The notes under the pieces are model-generated. The model was not told the origin of the DNA and did not search any database. It saw only the letters and a list, made by a program, of their open reading frames with translations. 22,369 nucleotides of DNA from JAPOPJ01 sp964538885 (GTDB lineage Archaea > Thermoproteota > Nitrososphaeria > Nitrososphaerales > Nitrosopumilaceae), in NCBI GenBank assembly GCA_964538885.1, contig CAZIHR010000078.1, positions 1-22,369 on the forward strand, written 5' to 3'. This document shows, piece after piece, positions 21,844-22,369 of this stretch (position 1 is the first letter of the stretch; every line of letters starts with the position of its first letter). Position numbers and translations under genes: made by a program.

Positions 21844-22369
21844 TTATGTGAGAAAAGGTATGATATCGTAAGTTCTGGACCATGGACCTGTTCCAATTTC
21901 ATTGACCGCCGCCACTCGGAAACCATGGATCTCAGTAGATACGTCACGCAATATGTATGATGTTCCCCTGATGTCGTATGTGTACCAAGGGCCTGGGTAG
22001 ACAATTGTTTGAATCTTGTAGCCGGTGATGGGGCTTCCACCGTCACTGCACGGGGGGCTCCATGTAATACCTACTTCTTTAATTGCTTTGTGGGGTGTAA
22101 TATTAGTTGGTAAGCCTGGCGCTGTAGGCACATTAGGCACTGTTGCAAGTGGTTTATCTGATGATGGTTTGGACCATGCACTCTGATTTACCTGATTCCT
22201 TGCAGCAACTCGAAAGTCATATGATTCACAAGCTTCTAGGCCCGTCACAGTAGTAGTCGTTGTTATAGACGTGCCATCATCAAATGTGGTAAATGCATTA
22301 TTTCCTTTTCTATATTGAATGACATAGTCAGAAATGGCAGAACCACCCGTGTCGGATGGTTTTTTCCAT
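21844..22369 (-). CDS. FN3-domain protein, C-terminal part, continues past the right edge
   Basis: The frame is open from the right window edge to TAA at 21844-21846. It covers most of one FN3 domain (W-x-x-P-S-D-T-G-G-S-A-I-S-D-Y-V-I-Q-Y, then YDFRVAARNQVNQSAWSKPS) and a complete last one (GLPTNITPHKAIKEVGITWS, PITGYKIQ, HGFRVAAVNEIGTGPW). It ends directly after that domain, like the FN3 protein at 407-1669. The SDYVIQY and RVAARNQVNQ stretches are close copies of segments in that protein, so the two genes are paralogues. The start, signal peptide and upstream domains lie outside the window. It is probably secreted. Confidence 0.85.
   Translation of the reverse strand, partial: WKKPSDTGGSAISDYVIQYRKGNNAFTTFDDGTSITTTTTVTGLEACESYDFRVAARNQVNQSAWSKPSSDKPLATVPNVPTAPGLPTNITPHKAIKEVGITWSPPCSDGGSPITGYKIQTIVYPGPWYTYDIRGTSYILRDVSTEIHGFRVAAVNEIGTGPWSRTYDIIPFLT

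Overview
The window reads as a chromosome segment of an ammonia-oxidising archaeon, most likely a low-GC member of the Nitrosopumilales (Thaumarchaeota/Nitrososphaerota). The evidence is an archaeal-type AspRS, an aspS-gatC-gatA-gatB operon, archaeal LOR/SDH-type ornithine cyclodeaminase, TATA boxes 24-30 nt before start codons with little or no leader, and several small proteins I associate with this lineage. The placement is by family recognition, not by a database search.

Layout, left to right. 1-312 (-): remains of an IS5-like transposase gene cut by the window edge. 407-1669 (-): secreted four-domain fibronectin type III (FN3) protein. 1804-2646 (+): unknown 280-aa protein. 2744-3988 (+): threonine ammonia-lyase. 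3989-4555 (-) and 4649-5797 (+): divergent purE and purK. 5837-6515 (+): a four-helix membrane protein and two tiny cysteine-rich proteins. 6605-7297 (+): sugar-phosphate nucleotidyltransferase. 7532-7876 (+): lysine-rich repeat protein. 7993-8444 (+): two overlapping RAM-domain-only Lrp-like proteins. 8456-8893 (+): VOC/glyoxalase-fold protein. 8890-9715 (-): two lineage-specific unknowns. 9845-9988 (+): a third mini zinc-finger protein. 10025-10966 (-): a mini zinc ribbon followed by a class III nucleotidyl cyclase. 11242-11315 (-): tRNA-Phe(GAA). 11359-11895 (-): PduO-type cobalamin adenosyltransferase. 11970-12885 (+): possible small leader ORF, HD-domain phosphohydrolase, 84-aa partner. 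12930-13289 (+): unknown. 13328-14578 (+): ornithine cyclodeaminase-type protein. 14696-16540 (-): large secreted Ig/FN3-like surface protein. 16995-21423 (-): aspS-gatC-gatA-gatB. 21844 to the right edge (-): another FN3 protein, incomplete.

How the genes fit together. The clearest functional unit is the last operon. Its AspRS carries a proline where discriminating archaeal enzymes have a tRNA-selective lysine, and it is translationally chained to all three subunits of the amidotransferase. This is the indirect route Asp-tRNA(Asn) to Asn-tRNA(Asn). ilvA (isoleucine), purE/purK (purines), the cobalamin adenosyltransferase and the ornithine cyclodeaminase (proline) are scattered biosynthetic genes with their own promoters. 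Two regulatory-looking neighbourhoods stand out: the lysine-rich protein with the RAM pair, and the zinc-ribbon/cyclase pair. Three extracellular beta-sandwich proteins suggest investment in the cell surface. I see no CRISPR array, complete mobile element, rRNA or phage module. The most unusual layer is a set of very short cysteine-rich genes (34-47 aa) that length-filtered gene calling would miss.
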